DNA from: Leptolyngbya sp. FACHB-261
GTDB lineage: Bacteria; Cyanobacteriota; Cyanobacteriia; FACHB-261
DNA: 64,000 bases
Reading direction: 5' to 3'
NCBI RefSeq assembly: GCF_014696065.1
Contig: NZ_JACJPL010000026.1
Coordinates: 620,001-684,000 of the forward strand
This document shows, in pieces, positions 37,012-47,443 of the stretch; the stretch's first letter is position 1; each line of letters opens with the position of its first letter. The position numbers were made by a program, and so were the translations under genes. Below the pieces are notes generated by a model. That model did not search any database and was not told where the DNA came from. It saw nothing but the letters and a program-made list of their open reading frames with translations.

Positions 37012-37037
37012 TAGCACTCGAAGTCCGAGAGTGCTAA
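37011..37037. promoter_or_regulatory. CIRCE operator (HrcA-binding site)
   Basis: TTAGCACTC, nine bases, GAGTGCTAA: a perfect match to the CIRCE inverted repeat that HrcA binds to repress groE in the absence of heat stress. It lies 96 bases before the groES ATG. Confidence 0.97.
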
Positions 37038-37133
37038 GGTCAAAGACGGGCTGCTCTGACGACGGTGGCAAAGTGCCCACCGGTTAGAGTTACACCCCCT
37101 GATTTCCAGCATTCTGAACCATTGGAGGTAGTT

Positions 37134-37445
37134 ATGGCAGCTGTGTCTCTGAGTGTGTCCACGGTAAAACCGTTGGGCGACCGTGTTTTCGTGAAAGTTA
37201 GCAGCAAAGAAGAAAAAACCGCTGGTGGCATCTTCCTGCCTGACGCTGCTCAGGAGAAGCCCCAAGTCGGTGAGATCTCGGCTGTTGGTCCTGGCAAGCG
37301 CAACGAAGATGGCACCCGCCAGGAACTAGAAGTCAAAGTTGGCGATAAGGTTCTCTATTCCAAGTATGCTGGCACCGACATCAAGCTCGGCGGCGAAGAG
37401 TTTGTGCTGCTGGCAGAGAAGGACATCCTAGCGATTGTGAACTAA
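37134..37445 (+). CDS. groES: Co-chaperonin GroES
   Basis: A 103-residue GroES with [11 protein letters not shown] at the start, the mobile loop [18 protein letters not shown] that docks to GroEL, and [21 protein letters not shown] at the end. It caps the GroEL chamber. GGAGG is 8-12 bases before the ATG. The first gene of the groESL unit. Confidence 0.97.
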   Translation: MAAVSLSVSTVKPLGDRVFVKVSSKEEKTAGGIFLPDAAQEKPQVGEISAVGPGKRNEDGTRQELEVKVGDKVLYSKYAGTDIKLGGEEFVLLAEKDILAIVN

Positions 37446-37464
37446 GGTTCACTCGTCAACTCAC

Positions 37465-37497
37465 CTTTAGCCAGTCCACTTCAATGGTTGGCTAAAG
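37465..37497 (+). other. Hairpin in the groES-groEL spacer
   Basis: CTTTAGCCA and TGGCTAAAG form a 9-bp stem around a 15-base loop. No T-run follows. It could tune the groES/groEL ratio or act as an RNA processing site. Confidence 0.5.
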
Positions 37498-37579
37498 CGT
37501 GCGGAAGCAATTTCTAATCAGTTGGGCTTTCTCTGCAATTCTTGCCCACTGCCCTTCTATTTCTCTACTTGTCCTTTAA

Positions 37580-39244
<1,665 letters not shown>

Positions 39245-39279
39245 TCGAGTTCTCGCTAAGCGTTAACACTTCAAAAATT

Positions 39280-39305
39280 AGCCGCCCTGTAGGGGCGGCT
39301 TTTTT
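39280..39305 (+). terminator. Rho-independent terminator after groEL
   Basis: AGCCGCCC-TGTA-GGGGCGGCT followed by six Ts. Confidence 0.9.
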
Positions 39306-39351
39306 CTGGTATTTTGAAGTGCTGTGCCAGTCACTGGAGATGAAGGTCAAT

Positions 39352-40395
39352 ATGTCGTCTACCCTCTTATCGACTGAGGTTTTGGGTCCAGAGCTACTCC
39401 AACAATTGCTGGATCGGCAGTCGCTTTCAGCCCAGCAAGCGGAAGCGTTGATGGACTGCTGGCTGACTGACACCCTTCCTCCCTCACTCGCAGGTGCCCT
39501 CCTGATTGCCCTTCAAGCCAAAGGGGTCACAGCGGAGGAGTTGGCTGGCATGGCGCGAGTGTTACAGAAAGCCTCCGCAGGCACTCCTCTCGGCCTACCC
39601 CTGCTGATCGATACCTGCGGAACCGGCGGGGACGGCTCTGGCACCTTCAACATTTCGACTGCAGTGGCCTTTGTGGTTGCTGCCCAGGGAATCCCAGTTG
39701 CTAAACATGGCAATCGTTCTGCCTCCAGTAAGGTCGGCTCTGCAGATGTATTGGAGGCTTTGGGCGTTAACCTGACTGCCGAGCCCAAGCGCATTCGCGA
39801 AGCTGTACAGGCTGTAGGGATTACTTTTCTTTTCGCTCCCGGTTGGCACCCAGCTATGAAAGCCGTTGTGCCTATCCGTAAAGCCCTTAAAGTCCGTACT
39901 GTTTTCAATCTGCTGGGGCCGTTGGTCAACCCACTGTATCCGACTGCCCAAGTAGTCGGCGTTTACAGTAGAGCCTTGGTAGACACAGTGGCTGAAGCCC
40001 TACAGCAATTGGGGTTGCAGCGGGCAGTCGTGTTGCATGGCCGTGAGCGATTGGATGAGGCAGGGTTGGGCGATGCTACTGATTTAACGTTGGTTGAGGC
40101 TGGCCAAGTTCAGCCTTCAGTGCTTCAGCCTGGCGAGTTTGGCCTAGCGCCCGCTCCCCTCAGTGCTCTCAAAGGCGGGGATGTTCAGGAGAATGTCGCT
40201 ATCCTACAGGCTGTGCTTCAGGGACAAGGAACTCAAGCCCAACGAGACGCCGTCGCGCTTAATGCTGCGATTGCCTTGCGAGTGGGAGGAGCTGTTGACA
40301 ATTGGGCTGCAGGTGTGGTGTTATCTCAGGATATTTTACAGAGCGGAGCAGCTTGGGAAAAATTGCAACGATTAGCAACTTTTTTGAAAGCCTGA
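39352..40395 (+). CDS. trpD: Anthranilate phosphoribosyltransferase TrpD
   Basis: A 347-residue enzyme that joins anthranilate and PRPP in tryptophan synthesis. The PRPP loop [15 protein letters not shown], the [21 protein letters not shown] block and NLLGPLVNP are all present. ATG 39352 has AAGG six bases upstream; ATG 39340 and GTG 39319 are less well placed. No other trp gene is near. Confidence 0.95.
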   Translation: MSSTLLSTEVLGPELLQQLLDRQSLSAQQAEALMDCWLTDTLPPSLAGALLIALQAKGVTAEELAGMARVLQKASAGTPLGLPLLIDTCGTGGDGSGTFNISTAVAFVVAAQGIPVAKHGNRSASSKVGSADVLEALGVNLTAEPKRIREAVQAVGITFLFAPGWHPAMKAVVPIRKALKVRTVFNLLGPLVNPLYPTAQVVGVYSRALVDTVAEALQQLGLQRAVVLHGRERLDEAGLGDATDLTLVEAGQVQPSVLQPGEFGLAPAPLSALKGGDVQENVAILQAVLQGQGTQAQRDAVALNAAIALRVGGAVDNWAAGVVLSQDILQSGAAWEKLQRLATFLKA

Positions 40396-40542
40396 GTTGG
40401 CTCAAACAGTTTCCCTACCAGGGTATTAGGCGAAACTCTGCCTTTTGGGAGGTTACCTCTGGGGACCGGTGTATAGGATACTCGTTTATAGCTAAGGAAA
40501 TCTGTTTTCCAAACCTTATCTAAGAGCAATACCTAAACAGCC

Positions 40543-41295
40543 ATGACCCCCATCCGCGTAGTCCTTATTGAGGATCATGATTTGACCCGCGTTGGTATGC
40601 GCATGGCGCTACAGCAAAGCGGCATAGAGGTTGCGGGCGAAGCTGCTGCCGGCGTGGAAGGGCTGAAGCTAGTCGAGCAACACCATCCTGATGTCGCCAT
40701 TGTTGACATTGGCTTACCTGATATCGATGGGGTGGAGGTCACTCGTCGGATCAAAGAGACGCATGCTCTGCACAGCAATGGCAGTGAGAATGGCAACGGC
40801 TCCGGTACTAGTGAGCATCCTGAAACTCGGGTCTTGATCCTGACCCTACGGGACAATGAACAGGTGGTCTTGGCAGCCTTTGCGGCTGGGGCTGACTCCT
40901 ACTGCATGAAGGATGTCTCCTCAGATAACTTGCTAGAAGCAATTCAGCTGACCCATAGCGGTAGCTCTTGGATTGACCCGGCCGTCGCAGGTGTGGTCCT
41001 GCAACAGATGCGTCGCAACGAACCGGCTCAAGCAGGTGTCGTGACAGCGACCGTCGAGATCGGCGCAGCGGACTCTGAGTACACCCAGATTATCGAAGCT
41101 TATCCCCTCACTGAGCGTGAGTTAGAGGTGCTAGCGCAGATCGTCGAGGGGTGTAGCAATGCTCAAATCGCCGAGAAGCTCTACATCACTGTGGGCACAG
41201 TCAAGACCCACGTTCGCAATATTCTCAATAAGCTCTGTGCTGATGACCGTACTCAAGCTGCGGTTCGCGCTTTGCGCTCGGGCTTGGTGAAGTAG
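40543..41295 (+). CDS. NarL/FixJ family response regulator
   Basis: A 250-residue response regulator. The receiver domain has acidic pocket E10/D11, phospho-acceptor D55 (VAIVDIGLPD), T in LTLRD and K in CMKDV. An unusual Asn/Gly/Ser-rich insert (residues 77-90) breaks the domain. The C-terminal LuxR-type HTH reads LTERELEVLAQIVEGCSNAQ then VGTVKTHVRNIL. No histidine kinase is nearby. Confidence 0.9.
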   Translation: MTPIRVVLIEDHDLTRVGMRMALQQSGIEVAGEAAAGVEGLKLVEQHHPDVAIVDIGLPDIDGVEVTRRIKETHALHSNGSENGNGSGTSEHPETRVLILTLRDNEQVVLAAFAAGADSYCMKDVSSDNLLEAIQLTHSGSSWIDPAVAGVVLQQMRRNEPAQAGVVTATVEIGAADSEYTQIIEAYPLTERELEVLAQIVEGCSNAQIAEKLYITVGTVKTHVRNILNKLCADDRTQAAVRALRSGLVK

Positions 41296-41432
41296 GTCTA
41301 GGTTTTAGGTTTATGTCAGCCGAAGCAGTGCTCCCTGAAATTGGGTGGGCACTTCTTTGGCAAATCCTAGTTGTAGGTGGCTTGTGCAAGCGATCAGTGC
41401 AAGTAACTGGGGCAACTAACAGGGACGAGCAG

Positions 41433-42428
41433 TTAATCTGCTTCACTGTGAGGGCTCAATACTAAGGCATTGCGAGTCAGAGTGAATTCAAAGTTTTGTA
41501 GAAAGTCCTGACCTAACAGAGGGATTGGGGCAACGGCAACGTTTAGATTGCGCACTTCTAGTCCCCCAATGCTCAGGGCATTCAGGCGGAAGCGAGGCAC
41601 ACGGGCCGTTTTACCATCTGCTGTGGTCATGGCAATGGTATCTACGTAGTCGTTCTGTCCAATTCCCAAACTCTCAGCCATTTCAGGCGTAATCGAAGTG
41701 CCGCTGGCACCACTGTCTACCATGATTGGAAAGGCTTGGGAGCGGTTAAAGGTTGCTTTAACTATGGCGATGCCTGCTTGCCGTCCTAGTAAAGGAATGC
41801 GTACAGGCCCGCTAGCTGCTGCCGCAACCCGCTCACGTCGCGGCGGCCTCGCCGCGACCGGCAAGGGCTGAACAGGACTGGGCACTGGAACTGCGGCTAC
41901 CACTGGCGTCTGGCCAGGCACAGTAGCTCGAACCGCTGGCCTGCTACCAACGGCAACGGCTCGCTGCAACGCCTGGTTCATGTTGGCCTGATACTGGCGA
42001 ACCCGGCTCTGTGCAGCACTGTGATGGACACTATTAGACGGAACAGTAGCCATAAGCTGGCTTGCCGTTTGCCATCGGTTAGCGACTAGCCGCCAATCAT
42101 CTGCTGTACCTGCCGTCTGAGCGATCACTGCTGCTCCCTGAGCCGTGTTAATCGCCTCTTGAAAGGAGTCTTCGGAGTTTTTAGACGCAGCAACAGCACT
42201 AGAGGTTGGCGAGGGTGCTGGCACAGCGGCTTTGGTAACAGCTTTGGCTGAAGCTTTAACTGGGGCTGATGGCGCTTGAGTTGCAGGGGGAGGAGGTGAA
42301 CAGGCAGACAATAGCAAACTGATACCACTGAGCAGAACCAAGCAGCGCTGAACTTGATGCTGAACTTGATAGCGAACCACGAGAGTAGACAGCAGCACAA
42401 CCGATGACCGCGATAGAGCTACTTTCAA
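41433..42428 (-). CDS. Retropepsin-like aspartic protease lipoprotein
   Basis: A 331-residue protein. A hydrophobic signal ends with LLSAC (C43), pointing to a lipoprotein. A Pro/Ala/Val-rich low-complexity middle follows, then a retropepsin-like domain with the catalytic VDSGASGTSI (D238) and the closing LLGQDFL flap block. Single-domain retropepsins act as dimers. The target is unknown. Confidence 0.83.
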   Translation of the reverse strand: MKVALSRSSVVLLSTLVVRYQVQHQVQRCLVLLSGISLLLSACSPPPPATQAPSAPVKASAKAVTKAAVPAPSPTSSAVAASKNSEDSFQEAINTAQGAAVIAQTAGTADDWRLVANRWQTASQLMATVPSNSVHHSAAQSRVRQYQANMNQALQRAVAVGSRPAVRATVPGQTPVVAAVPVPSPVQPLPVAARPPRRERVAAAASGPVRIPLLGRQAGIAIVKATFNRSQAFPIMVDSGASGTSITPEMAESLGIGQNDYVDTIAMTTADGKTARVPRFRLNALSIGGLEVRNLNVAVAPIPLLGQDFLQNFEFTLTRNALVLSPHSEAD

Positions 42429-42526
42429 AGTACCTCAGCGCCTCCTGAACCCCCTGCCGAACCCTTAGGATTTACGACAGCTTTAGCTTTAGGCGAGCGT
42501 GACTAGACTAACGACGCACCGACAGC

Positions 42527-42973
42527 CTAGATGTAATACATCAAGTCTGAGCGATGGCGGGCGTTGCGCTGCTCACAGAGGTCGTGCAATGTGTACCCTT
42601 TGAGCACGGCATCTGCAGCTAACTGGGCCTCATGCCAAACTTCACGTACGATGGTGCCTTCCAAACTGGTAGATTGGCCAGAAGGTCCACAGGGCTCAGC
42701 TTGCTGATTATCGATCCCTTCAATGCATTGAACAATTTCCAACAAATCAATAGCCCAAGGCTCACGAGCTAAGAGATAACCGCCCCGAGCGCCGCGCTGG
42801 CTGCGAACTATCCCGCCGCGGCGTAAGGTTGCCAACAGCTGCTCTAAATAGCGATCAGGGATATCTTGTTTTGCGGCGATCTGACGAATTTGGAGCGGTT
42901 CACCCTCTTTGTATTTACTAGCAAGTTCAAACAGGGCCAGTAGGGCGTATTCACTCTTACACGAAAGTTCCAC
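42527..42973 (-). CDS. Rrf2 family transcriptional regulator
   Basis: A 148-residue Rrf2 protein: MELSCKSEYALLALFELA start, a winged helix with IPDRYLEQLLATLRRGGIV and SQRGARGGYLLA wing. The middle has a single cysteine (EPCGPSG) rather than the three of IscR, so a [2Fe-2S] cluster bound in the IscR manner is unlikely. It may resemble CymR-like cysteine regulators. No cysK or suf gene is near. Confidence 0.88.
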   Translation of the reverse strand: MELSCKSEYALLALFELASKYKEGEPLQIRQIAAKQDIPDRYLEQLLATLRRGGIVRSQRGARGGYLLAREPWAIDLLEIVQCIEGIDNQQAEPCGPSGQSTSLEGTIVREVWHEAQLAADAVLKGYTLHDLCEQRNARHRSDLMYYI

Positions 42974-43120
42974 AGGCTTGGTTACTGCTAGGACAGGACG
43001 ATCGGATCCAGAGCGATCCCCTTCAGTATACCTGCCATATTCCGGTTCCCCAGTGGGGATTTGCAGGTTTGTCGGTTCTAGTCTGCTCAGCTCAGGATCT
43101 CAGCCAGAGCTCTAGACAAT

Positions 43121-43141
43121 AAAAGGGCTCCGGCAGAGCCC
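43121..43141 (-). terminator. Second terminator downstream of porin 1
   Basis: On the minus strand GGGCTC-TGCCG-GAGCCC is followed by TTTTATT. Confidence 0.75.
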
Positions 43142-43187
43142 GAGCCTTTGAGCTTGTGAGTCTTGATGTGAGTCTTGAACTGATTAA

Positions 43188-43218
43188 ACCGTGAACCTCT
43201 TGAGCTGAGGTTCACGGT
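43188..43218 (-). terminator. First terminator downstream of porin 1
   Basis: ACCGTGAACCTC and its exact complement form a 12-bp stem with a 7-base loop; on the minus strand TTTAATC follows. It lies 62 bases after the porin stop. Confidence 0.8.
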
Positions 43219-43279
43219 CTGACCTAATGAAAGCAGCTAGCGATTGGCTGCACCAAGGCCAGTCAAAGTTAATCCAGAG

Positions 43280-45046
43280 TTAGAAAGTAAACGTTGTCCG
43301 AATTGTGCCAACTAAGATGTTGCCGTTGTCGCTGTTGTTCTCGGGATTGATCAAGTAGAGAACTCCAGGCGTGATTGCAACGTTGTCGCTGATGCGGAGA
43401 CGGTAGAAGGCTTCTAGCAAATAGGAAGTATCTTCCTCAGCGCCTCTACCTTCTAAACCGGTGCCTACTTCATTGGTCAAACGCAGCGGTTGCCCGAAGC
43501 CTAGAACAAGGTTGTCGCCCTCAGCTATTAGGTCAGCAAAGCCTAGATAGGCAGCATAGGTGAGAGCTTGAGCACTACCACCCTCTCTGCCATTGGTGTC
43601 TTTCTGGTTGGCATCCACAAAGCCAGCCCAGCCCGTGAGGGTGATACTTGGCGAGATCCGCCAAGCCATCTCAGCCCCATAGGCGTTAACACTGGTTGGC
43701 TGACCTTGACCGATACGCTCAGCGAGACGACTTGCCGTCCCCACTCGGAGACGACCATCATCTAGATATGCATTCACGTAAGTTATTGCAACATCCAGGG
43801 AGTCAAAGGGTCTGAAGGTGAGCTGAGCCGTGACTGCCGAGGTGCCGCCAAAGAAACCGCCACCGTTGCCTTCTACGTTTTCGTTGGGGTCAGCAATCGT
43901 AGAGTTGCGGGTGCCATAGAAAGCAGATAAGTTAAGGCGAGGCGTGATGTTGAAGTCAAAGCCTACGCCAGCGTTAGTGCCACCAATGCGATAGAGGGTG
44001 TTGCGCTGACCAAAGCGGGAAATTGAGCCGCCACCCGAGCTGTCGTAAGGGTTAACCGTGTTGATCACATCGTCGGCAGCAGTACCGTTAGGACCGATTG
44101 AGATTCTGGCGCGAGGTTGATCGCGTCCTCGGGCATCAACGTAGGTTCCGAAAGCTGGGAAGCGATAGATCAGGGTATCTAGGCCGATCTGGTTCTCGTT
44201 GTTGTCATCAAAGCCTAGGCGGGTGACATCGGTGCCCGTCCGGTCGGCGTTGAACGTGGTGAAGTTACGAGCCTGAAGACGGGTGCGCAGGCGATCCTGA
44301 CCGCTGAAGCTTGTGTCGAGGTTCAGGCGGACCCGGTCGGTAAAGATAATGTTGGAGTCTTCAATCGGTGTATCTCTCTCTTCCCCACGACCATCGCGGG
44401 TAGTCTCATCCGCACCGGTGAAGCCGCTGAGCGCGAAGATTGCTTCTGCGTTCAGCTTGGTTGTGGTCGAGAACTGATTGGCTTCCAATTCAGCTGTGCG
44501 AGCTTCCAAGCCATCAACTCTGCCTCGTAGCGTGGCTAGCTCAGCTGAGTATTCTTCCTGCAGCCGTTGCAGCGTTGCCAAATCTTCGCGGGAGACTTTA
44601 TCGGCTAGACCAGCAGCGATCAGCTCATTAACCCGGTCTAGGGCAGCATTCAAACCGGCCGCAAACTCATAGCGAGTCAGTGCTCGGTTGCCCCGGAAAG
44701 TGCCATCGGGATAACCGGCAATCACGCCATAGCGCTCGACTAAAGATTGCAGAGCTTGGAAAGCCCAATCGGTTGGCCTGACATCCGAAAGCTGGGAAAC
44801 CGAGGTGACCTGGGCTTCTGCCTGATCACCGGCTTGAGCATTTAGTTGAGCAACCCCAGCACCGGTTGGTTGTGCCTCACCCTGACCCTCGGCGCTGTAC
44901 TGCAACACCTGGCCCAAGTCTGCGCCGTGACTGGCATCAGCAATCTGCGTCGTAACTTCACCAGCTCTTGTTGTCGTCGCTGTCAATAAAACTGCCCCTA
45001 GAACAAAGGGGCACATGAGCACAACCTTGGAGAGTAACTTGTTCAT
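43280..45046 (-). CDS. SLH-domain OprB-type outer-membrane porin (iron uptake porin family)
   Basis: A 588-residue outer-membrane protein. A signal peptide (MNKLLSKVVLMCPFVLGAVL) is followed by an SLH domain (DVRPTDWAFQALQSLVERYG, then GNRALTRYEFAAGLNAALDR), a coiled coil near LATLRGRVDGLEARTAELE and a 16-strand-like barrel ending in TIRTTFTF. The terminal Phe is the outer-membrane signature. Related cyanobacterial porins carry iron and small solutes. ATG 45046 is chosen since the signal begins there. Confidence 0.92.
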   Translation of the reverse strand: MNKLLSKVVLMCPFVLGAVLLTATTTRAGEVTTQIADASHGADLGQVLQYSAEGQGEAQPTGAGVAQLNAQAGDQAEAQVTSVSQLSDVRPTDWAFQALQSLVERYGVIAGYPDGTFRGNRALTRYEFAAGLNAALDRVNELIAAGLADKVSREDLATLQRLQEEYSAELATLRGRVDGLEARTAELEANQFSTTTKLNAEAIFALSGFTGADETTRDGRGEERDTPIEDSNIIFTDRVRLNLDTSFSGQDRLRTRLQARNFTTFNADRTGTDVTRLGFDDNNENQIGLDTLIYRFPAFGTYVDARGRDQPRARISIGPNGTAADDVINTVNPYDSSGGGSISRFGQRNTLYRIGGTNAGVGFDFNITPRLNLSAFYGTRNSTIADPNENVEGNGGGFFGGTSAVTAQLTFRPFDSLDVAITYVNAYLDDGRLRVGTASRLAERIGQGQPTSVNAYGAEMAWRISPSITLTGWAGFVDANQKDTNGREGGSAQALTYAAYLGFADLIAEGDNLVLGFGQPLRLTNEVGTGLEGRGAEEDTSYLLEAFYRLRISDNVAITPGVLYLINPENNSDNGNILVGTIRTTFTF

Positions 45047-45238
45047 TCGCTTACGTTCATCCTCACAACCGTCCCTCAATCTCTATCCTTGGTTAGAGGG
45101 CAAGCAGAGCTAACCGCTCCAACGCAGAGATCACGGGCATTTCGGCTGAATTATACAGGAAACAGATGCAGCAGTCCCTGTAACCTGCAATACACGCAGA
45201 GAAGCTCAACTACGGACTACTGCCTGTAGAAGCGCCTG

Positions 45239-45267
45239 AAAAAGGGCCCCGGTTTAGCCAGAGCCCG
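45239..45267 (-). terminator. Terminator downstream of porin 2
   Basis: On the minus strand GGGCTCTGG-CTAAA-CCGGGGCCC (with G-T pairs) is followed by five Ts. Confidence 0.75.
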
Positions 45268-45298
45268 AATCTTGTGAGAAATGAACGCTTAAGAGGGC

Positions 45299-47065
45299 TT
45301 AGAAGGTGAAGGTGGTACGAATGGTACCGATAAGGATGTCATCGTTGTTGCTATTGTGCTCCGGGTTGAACAGGTAGATAACCCCCGGTGTAATCGCAAT
45401 ATTGTCAGTTAAGCGCACGCGGTAGAAGGCTTCTGCGTGATAGGTTGTGTCCCGCTCAGAGCTTCTGCCAGTACCAACCTCGCCACTGAGTTTAAGCGGC
45501 TGACCAAAGCCAAAAGCCAAAACACTGCCAGTTGTCAACACATCTCTAAAGCCAATAAAACCTAAGTAACCGAAAGATTGAGCGGATCCCTCTCGGTCAT
45601 CGTCCAGATTGACATTGGCATCGAGGTAGGTAGCAAAGCCTTGGAACGTGATTGATGGCGATATATCCCAGGTGACACCCAGACCATAACCACTCAGATT
45701 AGTGGGTTCACCATTGCCAATATCCTCAGCCAAAATACTACCGGTGCCGGTGCCAAGGCTACCATTTTCTAAGAATGCGTTGACGTAAGTTAAACCAATG
45801 GTTAAGGAGCTGAATGGCCTTACAGTAAGCTGAGCCGTGACTGCACTGGTGCCTCCAAAGATGCCACCGCCGTCACCCCCTTCAAAAGGATCCGCTTCTT
45901 CAGGTTCTGCAGTTCCGTAATAAGCGCCAATGTTGATGATGGGAGTGATGTTGAAATCAAAGCCTATGCCTGCATCGGGTGCGCCACCAATGCGGTAGAG
46001 CGGATTGCGTCGGCCAAAGCGCGAAATTGGGCCAGAGCCAGAGCCACCGAGGGTATCAAAGACAAACAACACGTTGTCCGCCTCAAAATCGTTGGCTCCA
46101 ATAGCAATACGTGCGCGTGGCTGCTCGCGACCTCTGCGATCGACATAAGTGCCGAAGGCGTTGAATTGGTAGAAGAGATCCGACACCCGAAACTCATTGT
46201 CAAAGTCGGTATCAAAAGCGAGTCGGGCCTGATTAGTTCCGGTTAGGTTGTCATCAGAAAAGTTAGTCGTGTTGCCCGTTTCTAGGCGAATTCTCAAACG
46301 GTCTTGACCTGAGAAGCTGGCATCAAAGTTCAAGCGGACTCGGTCAGTAAAGATGATGTTGGAGTCTTCGGTTTGATCACCTTCGACGTCATTGCCATTA
46401 CCATCTACCAAGTTGTCAGAGCCGCCCGTGAAGCCGCTGAAGGCAAAGATCGCCTCCCCTGTCAGCTTGGTTGTAGTCGAGAACTGATTAGCTTCTAACT
46501 CAGCGGTACGCGCCTCCAAACCGTCCACCCGACCTCGGATGGTTGCCAATTCAGCAGAGAACTCCTCTTGCAGCCTCTGTAAGGTTGCTAGGTCCTCACG
46601 CGATACTTTATCTGCAAGTCCAGCTGCAATTAGTTCATTGACCCGGTCTAGAGCAGCGTTCAAGCCAGCTGCAAATTCATAACGAGTTAGCGCTCGATTG
46701 CCTCGATAGGTACCGTCGGGATAACCCGCGATCACGCCGTACCGCTCAACTAGAGATTGCAACGCCTGGAATGCCCAGTCAGTGGGGCGTACATCTGACA
46801 GTTGAGAAACAGATGTTACCTGCTCCTGAGAGTCGTTGGAGCTGCTCAATTGAGCTACATCTGCAACGCCGGACTCACTCTGATTGCCACGCCCCTCAGT
46901 GCTGTACTGAGCCACTTGCTGAAGAGACTCTGCTGAGCCACTCGTTCTATCTGAAGCCTGAGATAGGGCTTCACTCGCGTTGGCTCCAGAAGTAGCCAAC
47001 AGTACGGCGCCTAAAATGACAGGACAAACCGTAGCCATTTTCAAAAAGACTTTGCTGCCCACCAC
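45299..47065 (-). CDS. SLH-domain OprB-type outer-membrane porin, paralogue
   Basis: A 588-residue paralogue of the preceding porin, with the same signal-SLH-coiled coil-barrel plan and the same TIRTTFTF end. The SLH and coiled-coil parts are nearly identical between the two; the barrels differ, with loops such as DGNGNDVEGDQTEDS, so pore specificity may differ. The start is GTG 47065 with AGGAGG five bases upstream. Each copy has its own terminator, so they are probably separate transcripts. Confidence 0.92.
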   Translation of the reverse strand: MVGSKVFLKMATVCPVILGAVLLATSGANASEALSQASDRTSGSAESLQQVAQYSTEGRGNQSESGVADVAQLSSSNDSQEQVTSVSQLSDVRPTDWAFQALQSLVERYGVIAGYPDGTYRGNRALTRYEFAAGLNAALDRVNELIAAGLADKVSREDLATLQRLQEEFSAELATIRGRVDGLEARTAELEANQFSTTTKLTGEAIFAFSGFTGGSDNLVDGNGNDVEGDQTEDSNIIFTDRVRLNFDASFSGQDRLRIRLETGNTTNFSDDNLTGTNQARLAFDTDFDNEFRVSDLFYQFNAFGTYVDRRGREQPRARIAIGANDFEADNVLFVFDTLGGSGSGPISRFGRRNPLYRIGGAPDAGIGFDFNITPIINIGAYYGTAEPEEADPFEGGDGGGIFGGTSAVTAQLTVRPFSSLTIGLTYVNAFLENGSLGTGTGSILAEDIGNGEPTNLSGYGLGVTWDISPSITFQGFATYLDANVNLDDDREGSAQSFGYLGFIGFRDVLTTGSVLAFGFGQPLKLSGEVGTGRSSERDTTYHAEAFYRVRLTDNIAITPGVIYLFNPEHNSNNDDILIGTIRTTFTF

Positions 47066-47443
47066 TGGTTCCTCCTCACAGTTGCTTCGGACTCACTAGA
47101 GATTATTTGAGATTCATCCCTTACAAGCTCTAGCTTTCTGTAAAAGCTATACCGCTAAAAGCTCAAAAATTCATGTTGGCTAGAACACGAACCCTTGAGG
47201 TTGGCTAAAGTCTTTTCTCGAAGCAGCTCTAAACAAATCCTCAGCAATTTCTTAGAGTATTAAGCCTAAAGATAGATGCAAGGGTTTAAGTGATAAATCT
47301 GCGACATTCTTGGGCTTTGAGAAAACTTGGGCTTTGCAAAAAAAGCCTTTGAGCAGATGTTTCTGGTCGATTTAGCTCTAGCTGAGTAGTAGCCACTTCT
47401 CAGGTACAGCACCCTGCGTTATTGGTCTGCCCTGAGCTGATTC
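47066..47443. other. Intergenic region upstream of porin 2
   Basis: A+T-rich, with no gene seen. It should hold the porin promoter and the HD-GYP gene terminator. No clear Fur-box palindrome is visible by eye. Confidence 0.4.

Larger units (their letters stand above)
42974..43279. other. Intergenic region with two porin terminators
   Basis: Contains two hairpins described separately and no gene. The upstream part should carry the Rrf2 promoter. Confidence 0.5.

Noticed and set aside
42527-42973. IscR-type [2Fe-2S] regulator
   Set aside because: The protein has only one cysteine in the middle region, not the three-cysteine ligand set.
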